DNA of 26,854 bases. It comes from an uncultured Oscillospiraceae bacterium. GTDB lineage: Bacteria; Bacillota; Clostridia; Oscillospirales; Acutalibacteraceae. Position numbers and translations under genes: made by a program. Position 1 is the stretch's first letter; every line of letters starts with the position of its first letter. Below the pieces are notes generated by a model. That model searched no databases. It had not been told where the DNA came from and saw only the letters and a program-made list of their open reading frames with translations. The stretch spans positions 1-26,854 of the forward strand of contig CAJMBP010000015.1 of the NCBI GenBank assembly GCA_905211675.1. The letters are read 5' to 3'. This document shows, piece after piece, positions 15,892 through 22,674 of this stretch.

Positions 15892-16071
15892 TTAGTCATC
15901 ATCTTCGTCATCCGACCAACCGGATATGATATGTAATTCACCCGAATCCATATCCATTGCCATATTATCTCCCATACGCATCAGCAAATCGCCGTCAGAG
16001 TCAATTGCCATATTGTCTGAGATTGTATGAGCAAAATCTCCGTCATCGTAGTCAAAAAAGTGTTTTCCCAT
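15892..16071 (-). CDS. Small acidic Met/Asp-repeat protein, paralogue of 16855-17037
   Basis: 59 residues, too short for usual gene finders. It starts with KHFFDYDDGDF and carries two copies of a DNMA-I/M-D repeat (SDNMAIDSDG and GDNMAMDMDSG) separated by a short MRMG linker, ending in SGWSDDEDDD. It aligns along its whole length with the protein at 16855-17037, about 70% identical by eye. No signal peptide, membrane segment or Cys. I know no family for it. An AGGGGGA ribosome site lies 7-10 bases before the ATG. It is the last gene of the HNH operon, 15 bases after the zinc-ribbon gene. The regular spacing suggests short beta repeats; function unknown. Confidence 0.8.
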   Translation of the reverse strand: MGKHFFDYDDGDFAHTISDNMAIDSDGDLLMRMGDNMAMDMDSGELHIISGWSDDEDDD

Positions 16072-16086
16072 AAATTTTCCCCCTAC

Positions 16087-16839
16087 TTAATCTAAATACA
16101 ATTTCATTTTTTCGTATGCATTAACTGTGTCTGTATCATATGTATTAAAATCTTCTGAAAATGTTTGAAGGCTTCCGGTTGGGTTGATAACCAATTTTGT
16201 CATTTGCAAGTAATTATCATAATAATTCTTTAACACAGAGTAAGCTTCCTCATATTGTGTTGGAGGATTTCTCAGTTTTTTCATTAAATCAGTAACATTT
16301 GATTGGTTCAATTCAATTTCAGAAATACTGTTCATGAAATTTTCATCGGCAAATAAATTGGATAGAGCATCATTAAAATCATCTACAAATTTACCGTTCT
16401 TCATTGTGTATTTGTCTGTCTCGGCATCTCTTACCTCATAAATTGCATTGTACCATACACTCTTGATAAGATTGCCTGCGGTTTCTGCTTTTGCTGCACC
16501 GTCAAGCATTTTATAGGTGACGGTTTCTAAATTATCATAATAAGTCATTGCGTTGCCTTTACTGATTGCAAAAGCCGTGAATACTCCGATTGCCAAAATG
16601 ACAGATAGAATAATTGCGGCAACGACAACACCTTTATGTTTCTTTTTGGGGGCGTTTGTGTTATTGGGACAACCGCAAGCAGGACAGGAGCTTTCCTCTT
16701 TGCCATACAGAGCTCCGCATTCGGCACAGGTCAGAGTGTCGGGTGCGGTCGGGTTCCAGTTTTGGTTGTTACAGTGCGGGCATAGCGTTGCCTTGTCGCT
16801 GATAGGCTGTCCGCAATTTGGGCAGTGTATTAAAGGCAT
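16087..16839 (-). CDS. Zinc-ribbon membrane protein of unknown function
   Basis: 250 residues. Two cytoplasmic CxxC zinc ribbons (C6/C9/C20/C23 and C38/C41/C52/C55) are followed by a basic KKKHK and one membrane helix (about 70-92), then a ~155-residue domain rich in polar residues and alpha-helical, probably extracellular. There is no signal peptide before the ribbons, so topology is N-in. Such zinc ribbon-TM-exodomain proteins are common and mostly uncharacterised in Clostridia. The gene sits between the two paralogous small acidic genes in one operon, with AAGGAG before its ATG. A membrane sensor or effector role is possible but is inference from the operon. Confidence 0.8.
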   Translation of the reverse strand: MPLIHCPNCGQPISDKATLCPHCNNQNWNPTAPDTLTCAECGALYGKEESSCPACGCPNNTNAPKKKHKGVVVAAIILSVILAIGVFTAFAISKGNAMTYYDNLETVTYKMLDGAAKAETAGNLIKSVWYNAIYEVRDAETDKYTMKNGKFVDDFNDALSNLFADENFMNSISEIELNQSNVTDLMKKLRNPPTQYEEAYSVLKNYYDNYLQMTKLVINPTGSLQTFSEDFNTYDTDTVNAYEKMKLYLD

Positions 16840-16854
16840 ATACCGTCGCTCCTT

Positions 16855-17037
16855 TTAACCGTCATCTTCTTCGTCGGCAGACCAGGAAGAAATGAAGTGA
16901 ATATCGCCGGAATCCATGTCCATAGCCATATTATCGCCCATTCGCATCATCATGTTTCCGTCCGAATCCATTGCCATATTGTCGGACACGGAATGTACAT
17001 AGTCTCCGTCGTTGTAATCAAAGAAGTGTTTACTCAT
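16855..17037 (-). CDS. Small acidic Met/Asp-repeat protein
   Basis: 60 residues beginning SKHFFDYNDGDYVH, with repeats SDNMAMDSDG and GDNMAMDMDSG around NMMMRM, and an acidic tail SWSADEEDDG. The composition is extreme (Met and Asp make up about four in ten residues). It is the closer-to-promoter copy of the pair with 15892-16071. A GAGGAG ribosome site overlaps the end of the HNH gene, 11 bases away, so translation is probably coupled. Not a recognised family. An acidic DNA-mimic (for example an inhibitor of the neighbouring nuclease) is one reading of the composition, but nothing in the sequence proves it. Confidence 0.8.
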   Translation of the reverse strand: MSKHFFDYNDGDYVHSVSDNMAMDSDGNMMMRMGDNMAMDMDSGDIHFISSWSADEEDDG

Positions 17038-17048
17038 AAGTTTTCTCC

Positions 17049-17360
17049 TCAGTCTTCAATGATTTCATATTCCACACGAGAACCTTTTACCCTCCGTGCG
17101 TGGAAAGTCGTGCCGTTTGCTTTCCAGTGCGGAAAGTGATTTGCTTTTTCAGCGTTGGTATCACGATGGCAAATTATGATATTTTCCGGAACATCGCAAC
17201 CTCCGCCTGAAAGCGGTCTGATGTGATCAAGCGTCGGGTGATATGCACTGTTCGGATTTCCGCAGGCTGATTTTTTCATCAGCCGTCCGGCGTAGTCATA
17301 CGCTTCCTGTCTTGCACCGAAAACACGGTTCCACACATCAACGGTTTTATACTTTGACAT
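17049..17360 (-). CDS. Small HNH endonuclease
   Basis: 103 residues with a complete HNH core: LDHIRPLSGGG (D45, H46), the central Asn in VPENIIICHRDTN (N60, H65, N69) and K72. C33, C55 and C64 could help bind zinc as in Cys-containing HNH folds. HNH enzymes nick or cut DNA with one metal ion. It is much shorter than most stand-alone restriction HNH enzymes, and no other domain is present. It has its own -10 box (17393-17398) and a GGAGGT ribosome site at 17368-17373, and is the first gene of a four-gene operon. The ABC-type ATPase gene ends 86 bases upstream on the same strand, the order seen in Septu (PtuA-PtuB) systems. Confidence 0.85.
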   Translation of the reverse strand: MSKYKTVDVWNRVFGARQEAYDYAGRLMKKSACGNPNSAYHPTLDHIRPLSGGGCDVPENIIICHRDTNAEKANHFPHWKANGTTFHARRVKGSRVEYEIIED

Positions 17361-17392
17361 TTTGAGTACCTCCTTTTTTAAGATGTACCCAT

Positions 17393-17436
17393 ATTATAAT
17401 CCAAATAAGAAAAAATAAGAGGGTACAGCTGTACCC
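17393..17436 (-). promoter_or_regulatory. Promoter of the HNH operon with palindromic GGGTACA operator candidate
   Basis: On the minus strand a TATAAT -10 box (17393-17398) with no good -35 is preceded by the perfect 16-base palindrome GGGTACAGCTGTACCC (17421-17436). GGGTACA recurs at 17384-17390, just downstream of the -10 box. The palindrome plus T-rich sequence after it could also terminate the ATPase transcript. Both uses are possible. Confidence 0.5.
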
Positions 17437-17446
17437 CCCCTGTGAA

Positions 17447-19255
17447 TCAAAGCAATTCGGAAATATCCGAATTTGTTTTGCTTGCTATTGTGATGATGGT
17501 TTCGAGCTTCGGACACCTAAATTTCTTGCTGCTTATATTTTTCCTCCACGATTCAATAGTCTCAACGCTCAGATTTAACTCATCAGCGGCTGTTTCGATT
17601 GATTTATAACAATCAATAACTGATCGATAACAACGGTTGGCGGTCGCTTCTTTATCGCCTTTCTGATATTTTTCCAAAATCTCCTGCAGATTAAAAATAT
17701 CTCCACCGATAACCTGCTTTAAAAGGTCATTACAGTTTTCTTGTGTTACCGCTGTTCCGTGCTGTTCCATTTTGACAAAATGTACGCTGTTCCAATCATT
17801 CGGAACAAGATAGGGGCTATGCGTGGAATAAATGACTTTAATTCCGTTCGTTTGGAGTTCAAGCAGCTCCCGCATCACTTCTTTTTGAGCAATGGGGTGA
17901 AGCATGGCGGCAGGCTCGTCAACAATAAACAGATCGCCCGGACGAAGCGTATTCTTCATAAAGTAGTAGGTAAAATACCACCGTCTGCCGGCACTTGTAG
18001 AATTCAGCGCAACCGTTTCACCGAATTTTTCATGTAAAACTATTGACGGGATTTTTCCTTTTGAATGCTCAACTGAAATACTGTCATACATATCTTCCTC
18101 AAATTTAGGTAGGTTGGAATTGAGATATTCTTCGAATTCGCACAGAGCTTCATCGGTCAGCGAAAAATCCTTCTCTGTTTTGATTTGTTTCAGCAGATCT
18201 TCCTTATCTGCTTTGTCGTAAACCTTGTTAAGATAGGTCTCAAGAATAATATACGATTTATCGTTGCGGTAGAATTCCTGACCCCTTTCGTCGCTTTTGA
18301 ATATGATATCGCTGCTTTCGTTTCGCAAAAATGAGCATTTACTGCCGACACACCTTTGCACTTCACGAACGAATTTATAAAATGTGCCGTTATTTTCGGG
18401 TGTTAATTGTTCGCCGGTTAATGCTTCTTTCAGACGATTTGCACGTTCGTCAATTTCATTGAGCAAGGATGTGATTCTGTCGCAGGACTCTTTTGTTGCC
18501 TTGTTGATTTTTGTTATTTCCCGTTTTATCGCCGTTTCGTTTACGGTGATAAACTTTGCTTCAAACGGAGCCAAATCCGGTTCGGTATAGCGGAGTTGAA
18601 AAGATAATCTTTCCGTGTCATTTAAGTTGATAGAATTATAGACATATCCGAAGGATAAAGAATTATCCTCGGTATTAAAGCTTTGCGACAGTGAATTTGC
18701 AAGCCATTCAGCCTGTTCAATAATAAATTCAACTTGAAATTTCAATTTGTCAAAATCGGTCGTTGAATTGCGGAAATCGGCAATCTGAAAACTGCGGACA
18801 GGCACATCGGTTCTTTCGTTATATGCTATCTTGTTAAGCTGTTTTGTATATGTATTGAGAGCTTTCTTTAACTCATCTGTAAGGTCAAGAATTTCGCAAA
18901 TTTCAGAATTCAAAAGCGGGACTAAATATTCCGATTCAATTCTGTTGATTTTGCAATTTTCACCGGAACAGGCGACAAAGCGGCATTTATTCTCATCAAT
19001 TTTTTTGCTGGGAAATAGCCGAGCAATGTCATTCTTTGAGAGAGTGATGTGCACTTTGTAGCTAAGCGGCAGTTTACTGCTCGCCCCGAAATAATTGCTG
19101 TTTACTTCTGCTATTGTGTCCAATGCCTCTAAAATATTGGTTTTTCCGCTTCCGTTTTTGCCGATTAACACGGTTGGAAGATTGTCATAAAAGTTAATTT
19201 CAATTGGTTCTTTTATGGATTTGTATTTTTTAATTTCAATTCTTGTTATCTTCAT
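17447..19255 (-). CDS. ABC/SMC-type AAA ATPase with C-terminal HTH-like tail (PtuA/OLD-related, no TOPRIM)
   Basis: 602 residues. Walker A IGKNGSGKT (31-39), a long helical middle (120-390), an ABC-like signature NSTSAGRRW (418-426), Walker B LFIVDEPA (442-449) and a switch histidine STHSP (H479). This is the RecF/SMC-like layout of defence ATPases such as PtuA and the ATPase half of OLD proteins; the C-terminal TOPRIM nuclease of OLD is missing. Instead, residues about 556-602 (ADELNLSVETIESW, then KLETIITIASKTNSDISELL) look like a Cro/C1-type HTH, unusual here. The promoter is at 19293-19321. The HNH gene downstream could be the nuclease partner; the separating operator-promoter means they may also work alone. 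Confidence 0.85.
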   Translation of the reverse strand: MKITRIEIKKYKSIKEPIEINFYDNLPTVLIGKNGSGKTNILEALDTIAEVNSNYFGASSKLPLSYKVHITLSKNDIARLFPSKKIDENKCRFVACSGENCKINRIESEYLVPLLNSEICEILDLTDELKKALNTYTKQLNKIAYNERTDVPVRSFQIADFRNSTTDFDKLKFQVEFIIEQAEWLANSLSQSFNTEDNSLSFGYVYNSINLNDTERLSFQLRYTEPDLAPFEAKFITVNETAIKREITKINKATKESCDRITSLLNEIDERANRLKEALTGEQLTPENNGTFYKFVREVQRCVGSKCSFLRNESSDIIFKSDERGQEFYRNDKSYIILETYLNKVYDKADKEDLLKQIKTEKDFSLTDEALCEFEEYLNSNLPKFEEDMYDSISVEHSKGKIPSIVLHEKFGETVALNSTSAGRRWYFTYYFMKNTLRPGDLFIVDEPAAMLHPIAQKEVMRELLELQTNGIKVIYSTHSPYLVPNDWNSVHFVKMEQHGTAVTQENCNDLLKQVIGGDIFNLQEILEKYQKGDKEATANRCYRSVIDCYKSIETAADELNLSVETIESWRKNISSKKFRCPKLETIITIASKTNSDISELL

Positions 19256-19292
19256 AAGAACCCTCTCACAATGGAAAATGTATACCGTATGT

Positions 19293-19321
19293 ATTATATC
19301 ACAAAATCACACATTTTTCAA
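19293..19321 (-). promoter_or_regulatory. Sigma-A promoter of the ATPase gene
   Basis: On the minus strand TTGAAA (19316-19321), exactly 17 bases, then TATAAT (19293-19298), about 38 bases before the ATG at 19255. Confidence 0.8.
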
Positions 19322-19378
19322 TCGATCGGTTGTCAGGTAAAAGATGCTAGAAACAGCAGAACAACCATAAGAACAATA

Positions 19379-19401
19379 TGTGCGATTTAAAAATTCGCAC
19401 A
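19379..19401. promoter_or_regulatory. Short perfect hairpin in the divergent gap
   Basis: TGTGCGA (19379-19385) and TCGCACA (19395-19401), nine-base loop. It lies between the leftward ATPase promoter and the rightward DUF6809-like gene. Terminator or operator cannot be told apart. Confidence 0.35.
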
Positions 19402-19404
19402 CTC

Positions 19405-19450
19405 GCACCTGTCTTTCAATTTTGCTAAACTGTAATCGAAAGGCAGGTGC
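19405..19450 (+). promoter_or_regulatory. Hairpin covering the ribosome site of the DUF6809-like gene
   Basis: GCACCTGtCTTTC (19405-19417) pairs with GAAAGgCAGGTGC (19438-19450), 13 positions with one G-U pair. The right arm contains the AGGCAGGTG ribosome site, which ends 7 bases before the ATG at 19458, so the fold would block translation initiation. Confidence 0.5.
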
Positions 19451-19457
19451 ATTATTT

Positions 19458-19757
19458 ATGTCACGGTTTATAGAAGAATTTTACTACGGAAATATTGATC
19501 CGCAGGCACGCAGCACCAAAGAAAATAAAGCGGTGCAGAAACAAATGGAAATCCTGATGAAGAACGAAGATTTACTAACCAACGCCCTGACCGACAAGCC
19601 GAAGAAATGGTTCCTCGACTATGTGAACGCTTGGGGAGTTGTCAACGGCGAATCCAATCTCGACAGTTTCATTATGGGTTTCCGCCTCGGAGCGAACTTC
19701 GCCTATGAAGCTTTTGTCTCAACCGAAACACCATTTCAAGATTTGCTGAAAGAGTAA
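19458..19757 (+). CDS. DUF6809-like mobile-element protein
   Basis: 99 residues from the ATG at 19458 (a longer open frame from 19380 lacks a ribosome site and runs through two hairpins). It begins SRFIEEFYYGNIDPQAR, has a helical centre and ends with LDSFIMGFRLGANFAYEAF. The LYYGNI...P start and FIxGFRLGxxxxxE end match the small DUF6809-type proteins widespread in Clostridia conjugative and mobilisable elements; I know no function. It is the first of three plus-strand transposon-associated genes lying between two minus-strand operons. The ribosome site is inside a hairpin. Confidence 0.7.
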   Translation: MSRFIEEFYYGNIDPQARSTKENKAVQKQMEILMKNEDLLTNALTDKPKKWFLDYVNAWGVVNGESNLDSFIMGFRLGANFAYEAFVSTETPFQDLLKE

Positions 19758-19890
19758 TTCTATTTCGAAAAAACGCCTAATTTTTAATGTTCGTCGTAAA
19801 AAGTGGCATGAACAGCAGAATGTTCGCTGTATTTTTTGTAATTGAGCATTTTTTTGCAATTAATTTAAGCGCAATAGGAGGTTTTACTAT

Positions 19891-20262
19891 ATGAAATCAA
19901 TATTTGAACAAATAGGCGGTACATACACACTGCAAGGCGATTACCGCTTGCCTAATCTTACTTTACCCGCCGAAGAAGAACGCCCAATCGGCGTATGGGG
20001 ACAGCGCCGACTTCGATATTTGAAGCAACACCACAAAGTTCTGTATTACAATTTGCTCACTTCCGGCAAACTTCATTCCCACCTCGCCGATACTGAGGAA
20101 CAGGCACAAGCTCTCTTTTCTCGGCTGGTAAAAGAATACGCCGAAAAGGGAGGCGTGACAGAACAACTCAAATCCGCCGACCAAATGGCGTGGGTGTGTA
20201 GGATGAACAATATCCGTGAGCGAGCAACAGAAATTGTGAATGCAGATGTGGTGTTCGTATGA
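19891..20262 (+). CDS. tnpV: TnpV-family transposon-encoded protein
   Basis: 123 residues with the TnpV layout: FEQIGGTYTLQGDYRLPNL at the start, IGVWGQRRLRYLKQHHKVLY in the first half, LLTSGKLHSHLADTEEQA, and the C-terminal MAWVCRMNNIRERATEIVN. TnpV genes travel with Tn4451-type and related Clostridia transposons; their biochemical role is unknown and they are not transposases. A strong AGGAGGT ribosome site lies 11 bases upstream of the ATG. The next small gene overlaps its stop by four bases. No large serine recombinase is nearby, so this is probably a remnant or passenger. Confidence 0.85.
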   Translation: MKSIFEQIGGTYTLQGDYRLPNLTLPAEEERPIGVWGQRRLRYLKQHHKVLYYNLLTSGKLHSHLADTEEQAQALFSRLVKEYAEKGGVTEQLKSADQMAWVCRMNNIRERATEIVNADVVFV

Positions 20263-20405
20263 GGAAACGAAAATACTATCTACGCCTAACCAACTCTGAG
20301 TACCGCCTTATAATTCAATGTTTGCTCAATTTCCTAAATAAACTCTTATCTCAAGGTAAATGCACCGACGGAGTAGATGAAGTCATAATAAAATTCTCAA
20401 AATAG
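20259..20405 (+). CDS. Small conserved protein coupled to tnpV
   Basis: 48 residues, basic N-terminus (MRKRKYYLRLTNSEYRLII) and a C-terminal GKCTDGVDEVIIKFSK. The LRLTxxEYRLII and YTD-VDEVLLK-like pattern is a small protein that often follows tnpV in Clostridia elements. Its ATG lies within an ATGA overlap with the tnpV stop (20259-20262), giving translational coupling. It is too short for many gene finders. Function unknown. It ends 4 bases before a strong hairpin. Confidence 0.72.
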   Translation: MRKRKYYLRLTNSEYRLIIQCLLNFLNKLLSQGKCTDGVDEVIIKFSK

Positions 20406-20409
20406 CAAC

Positions 20410-20436
20410 AGGCACGGGAGTTCACCTCTCGTGCCT
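20410..20436. terminator. Convergent terminator hairpin
   Basis: AGGCACGGGAG (20410-20420) pairs with CTCTCGTGCCT (20426-20436), 11 pairs including one G-U, five-base loop. It separates the rightward tnpV unit from the end of the leftward GHKL/radical SAM operon. The T-runs on either side are weak. Confidence 0.65.
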
Positions 20437-20445
20437 ACTGCTTCA

Positions 20446-21888
20446 TTAATCTTGTTTGTTTAGATATTGCTTGAGGAATGTTCTCATTTTTACAAAAATT
20501 TCTATTCCTTGTTCCTTGTATGAAGATGTGAAATACTCTTTTAATCCTGTAAGTATTTCCTCATAGAATTTTTTTGTTGTGATTGAACGTCTTGGAATAT
20601 CATCATCTGCATAGAAAAAAGCATTATCCTCTTTGGGGTATTCGGTTGTGTCATAAAACTCTTGCTCGAATTTCTTTGAATCAAAACCATTAGTTAAATC
20701 TTCATAAGCAGCAATAACTTTTTGCTTTTTAGCTAGAGTTTGCTTATCGTTAAAGGCTTGTGAAGCAGCATAGCGATAGGCTTTCAACTTTCTAAGAAAA
20801 TCAGTAAGAATTGTACGAAGTTGAATAGAAGATGCATCAATCCTAAACCAATCCCGACGAGCATTATCGCTTAAGCGGGCTGTGTCAATTAACAATTCTC
20901 CATATATGCCATTCAAGGTTTGAGTAAGTTCACGATATGTGGCTACATACTCTTTATTCCCTTTGGTTACTGAGTCGGCGATTGCATATTCCGTTCCTAA
21001 CAGCATATTTTTGGATCTAACATACAGTCCTCTTGGCGACTTAGGAGGGTTCGATGATACTTTACGATTAAAGGTAAACCACATAACTCCGATTTTTTCG
21101 TTTGGCATATCATCAGATGTTTTATCAAAGCACAAATCCCAAAATACTATATCTGATTCAAGAATGTTTTCATCAGTATATGGCTTGAATAATTGGTTGC
21201 CATTCAGAAAAACATCAAATTCATACTTCTCCAAACGATCGCCCATAAACTCAGCATAGTGATCGTGAATTTGCTGCTTAGCTGAAAAAGAATCGGCGTA
21301 CTTTACTGGAAGCAACTTGCTAAGATTGTCCTCAAAATCTCCCGTTGCTATTAACTCGGATATTTCATCGCCATAAGATACAAGAGTAACTTTGAAAAAA
21401 TGGTCTGAATCTTCCCCGATATATTTTTCGCTCCAATATTTAGTTATTTCATCAACAGCTTTCTCTAAATCATCACTTGTCGATTGAGATAACAACTTAT
21501 TGTATTTTTCACCGTTCCACGAAAATTTTTGAATTTCTGAACTTCCTTCAAGCTTGTTTGTGAAAATCAATTTTTGACAGAACGGCATTGCAGATAACCT
21601 TCCTATGCCTCTGAATCCAATTTGGTCAATAGCAGACCCTTTGTCTGAAATTCCTATGCTCCGCATTTTATGTTCAAAGTCCTCAAGTTCTACACCATAA
21701 CCATTATCTATAAATTCTATAGTTCGGTCATTTTGATTAATGGTTATTTCAATTTTACTGTCTTTAGCAGGATGCCTAATAAAAGCATCTGCGGAATTCT
21801 GAACATATTCTCTAAATAAAACAATAGGATCTTCGTAAAGAGCAGATGTTAATGTTTCGAGCAATCTTATACCCATCCCAATCCTCAT
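20446..21888 (-). CDS. GHKL ATPase (Hsp90/MutL-type), second copy in the operon
   Basis: 480 residues. The N-terminal GHKL ATP-binding domain has the N-box REYVQNSADAF (26-36; E27, N31), G1 FIDNGYGV (59-66) and G2 GFRGIGRLSAM (91-101). A middle domain follows (about 200-330) with RGLYVRSKNMLLGTEYA, the segment equivalent to the Hsp90/MutL second domain, and a helical C-terminus. It resembles the protein at 24595-26151 in all these landmarks. Such ATPases act as dimers that close on nucleotide; kinases of the fold are excluded because no H-box exists. It is the last gene of the operon, 21 bases after the cyclase-like gene, with a GGAGGT ribosome site. Confidence 0.85.
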   Translation of the reverse strand: MRIGMGIRLLETLTSALYEDPIVLFREYVQNSADAFIRHPAKDSKIEITINQNDRTIEFIDNGYGVELEDFEHKMRSIGISDKGSAIDQIGFRGIGRLSAMPFCQKLIFTNKLEGSSEIQKFSWNGEKYNKLLSQSTSDDLEKAVDEITKYWSEKYIGEDSDHFFKVTLVSYGDEISELIATGDFEDNLSKLLPVKYADSFSAKQQIHDHYAEFMGDRLEKYEFDVFLNGNQLFKPYTDENILESDIVFWDLCFDKTSDDMPNEKIGVMWFTFNRKVSSNPPKSPRGLYVRSKNMLLGTEYAIADSVTKGNKEYVATYRELTQTLNGIYGELLIDTARLSDNARRDWFRIDASSIQLRTILTDFLRKLKAYRYAASQAFNDKQTLAKKQKVIAAYEDLTNGFDSKKFEQEFYDTTEYPKEDNAFFYADDDIPRRSITTKKFYEEILTGLKEYFTSSYKEQGIEIFVKMRTFLKQYLNKQD

Positions 21889-21909
21889 ATTTATACCTCC
21901 TTTAGTATA

Positions 21910-22674
21910 TTAGATAATCTCTATTTTATTCCGACTCAGCAGAGACATTGTCCAACCATACTTCTGTCGAATATTAATTTTGGGCGTATTCTTTGGGTCA
22001 TAGGATTTCTTCAATTCTTTGCATATCCCTTGTTCTACAAGGATTTTGTGCATTCTTTTAGAATCAAAAGACTGCTTATCCATTATGTAATGAATGTAAT
22101 CGATATAGCAAGTACGATCGAAATCTTCTTTGATAAACTCAAAACTCAAATAATCTTTGGTTTCTGTCAAAAAAGCATCGGAAACAATAGTTCTTGCATA
22201 TATTGCATTTTCGCTTTCCATTGCATATGCATCGACATAAGCAGGACCAATTATCAAAGAACCATTGTTTGCTACGCTTACATTCCCAGCCGTTATAGCA
22301 CCTCTTGACAACATTTTCAGATTGATAAGAATCTTCCATTGTATATCGGATATGATTGAACATACTTGATCTGCATAATTCAAATCCGAAACAAGCATAA
22401 AACCATCTGCTATTTGTAGATATGACATAACACCTTCAGCCATATATTTGTCGCAAGACGAAGAAACATATGATGCCATCTGAGACATAATATTAATTAT
22501 ACTTTCAGCATCATTTGTCTTTTCGTCTTTAATTTTGGCACGTATTCCCAACATATCTAACCAAGCAACAATCTTTTTATCATACGATTTTCTTGGGGGT
22601 TCTTCGTGGGGTTCTTTGGTTGGGAGCGACTCTCCCTCAGCCAACCACTGCAAAACCTTGCTATCACCGTTCAT
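21910..22674 (-). CDS. Protein with class III nucleotidyl-cyclase-like motifs
   Basis: 254 residues. After ~33 polar residues comes VAWLDMLGI (36-44; compare FxDIxGF of class III cyclases, D40 as first metal Asp), LQIADGFMLVS (86-96; compare the GDxxxx second Asp, D90), SRGAITAGNVSV (123-134; compare RIGIHTG), and IIGPAYVDAYAMESE (141-155; compare GDxVNxAARLE), then ARTIVSDAFL (160-169). The order and spacing match the cyclase fold, but the transition-state Asn and Arg of class III enzymes are Asp148 and Met152, so it may use another substrate or be an inactive sensor. Its ATG directly follows the radical SAM stop (TAAATG), so the two are coupled. Confidence 0.6.
   Translation of the reverse strand: MNGDSKVLQWLAEGESLPTKEPHEEPPRKSYDKKIVAWLDMLGIRAKIKDEKTNDAESIINIMSQMASYVSSSCDKYMAEGVMSYLQIADGFMLVSDLNYADQVCSIISDIQWKILINLKMLSRGAITAGNVSVANNGSLIIGPAYVDAYAMESENAIYARTIVSDAFLTETKDYLSFEFIKEDFDRTCYIDYIHYIMDKQSFDSKRMHKILVEQGICKELKKSYDPKNTPKINIRQKYGWTMSLLSRNKIEII

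Noticed and set aside
17447..19255. OLD-family nuclease (Gabija GajA type)
   Set aside because: The C-terminus has no TOPRIM motifs and there is no UvrD-like helicase neighbour.
20446..21888. Histidine kinase of a two-component system
   Set aside because: GHKL ATP site is N-terminal, no phospho-acceptor His box, no receiver or response regulator nearby; the second domain fits Hsp90/MutL-type proteins.
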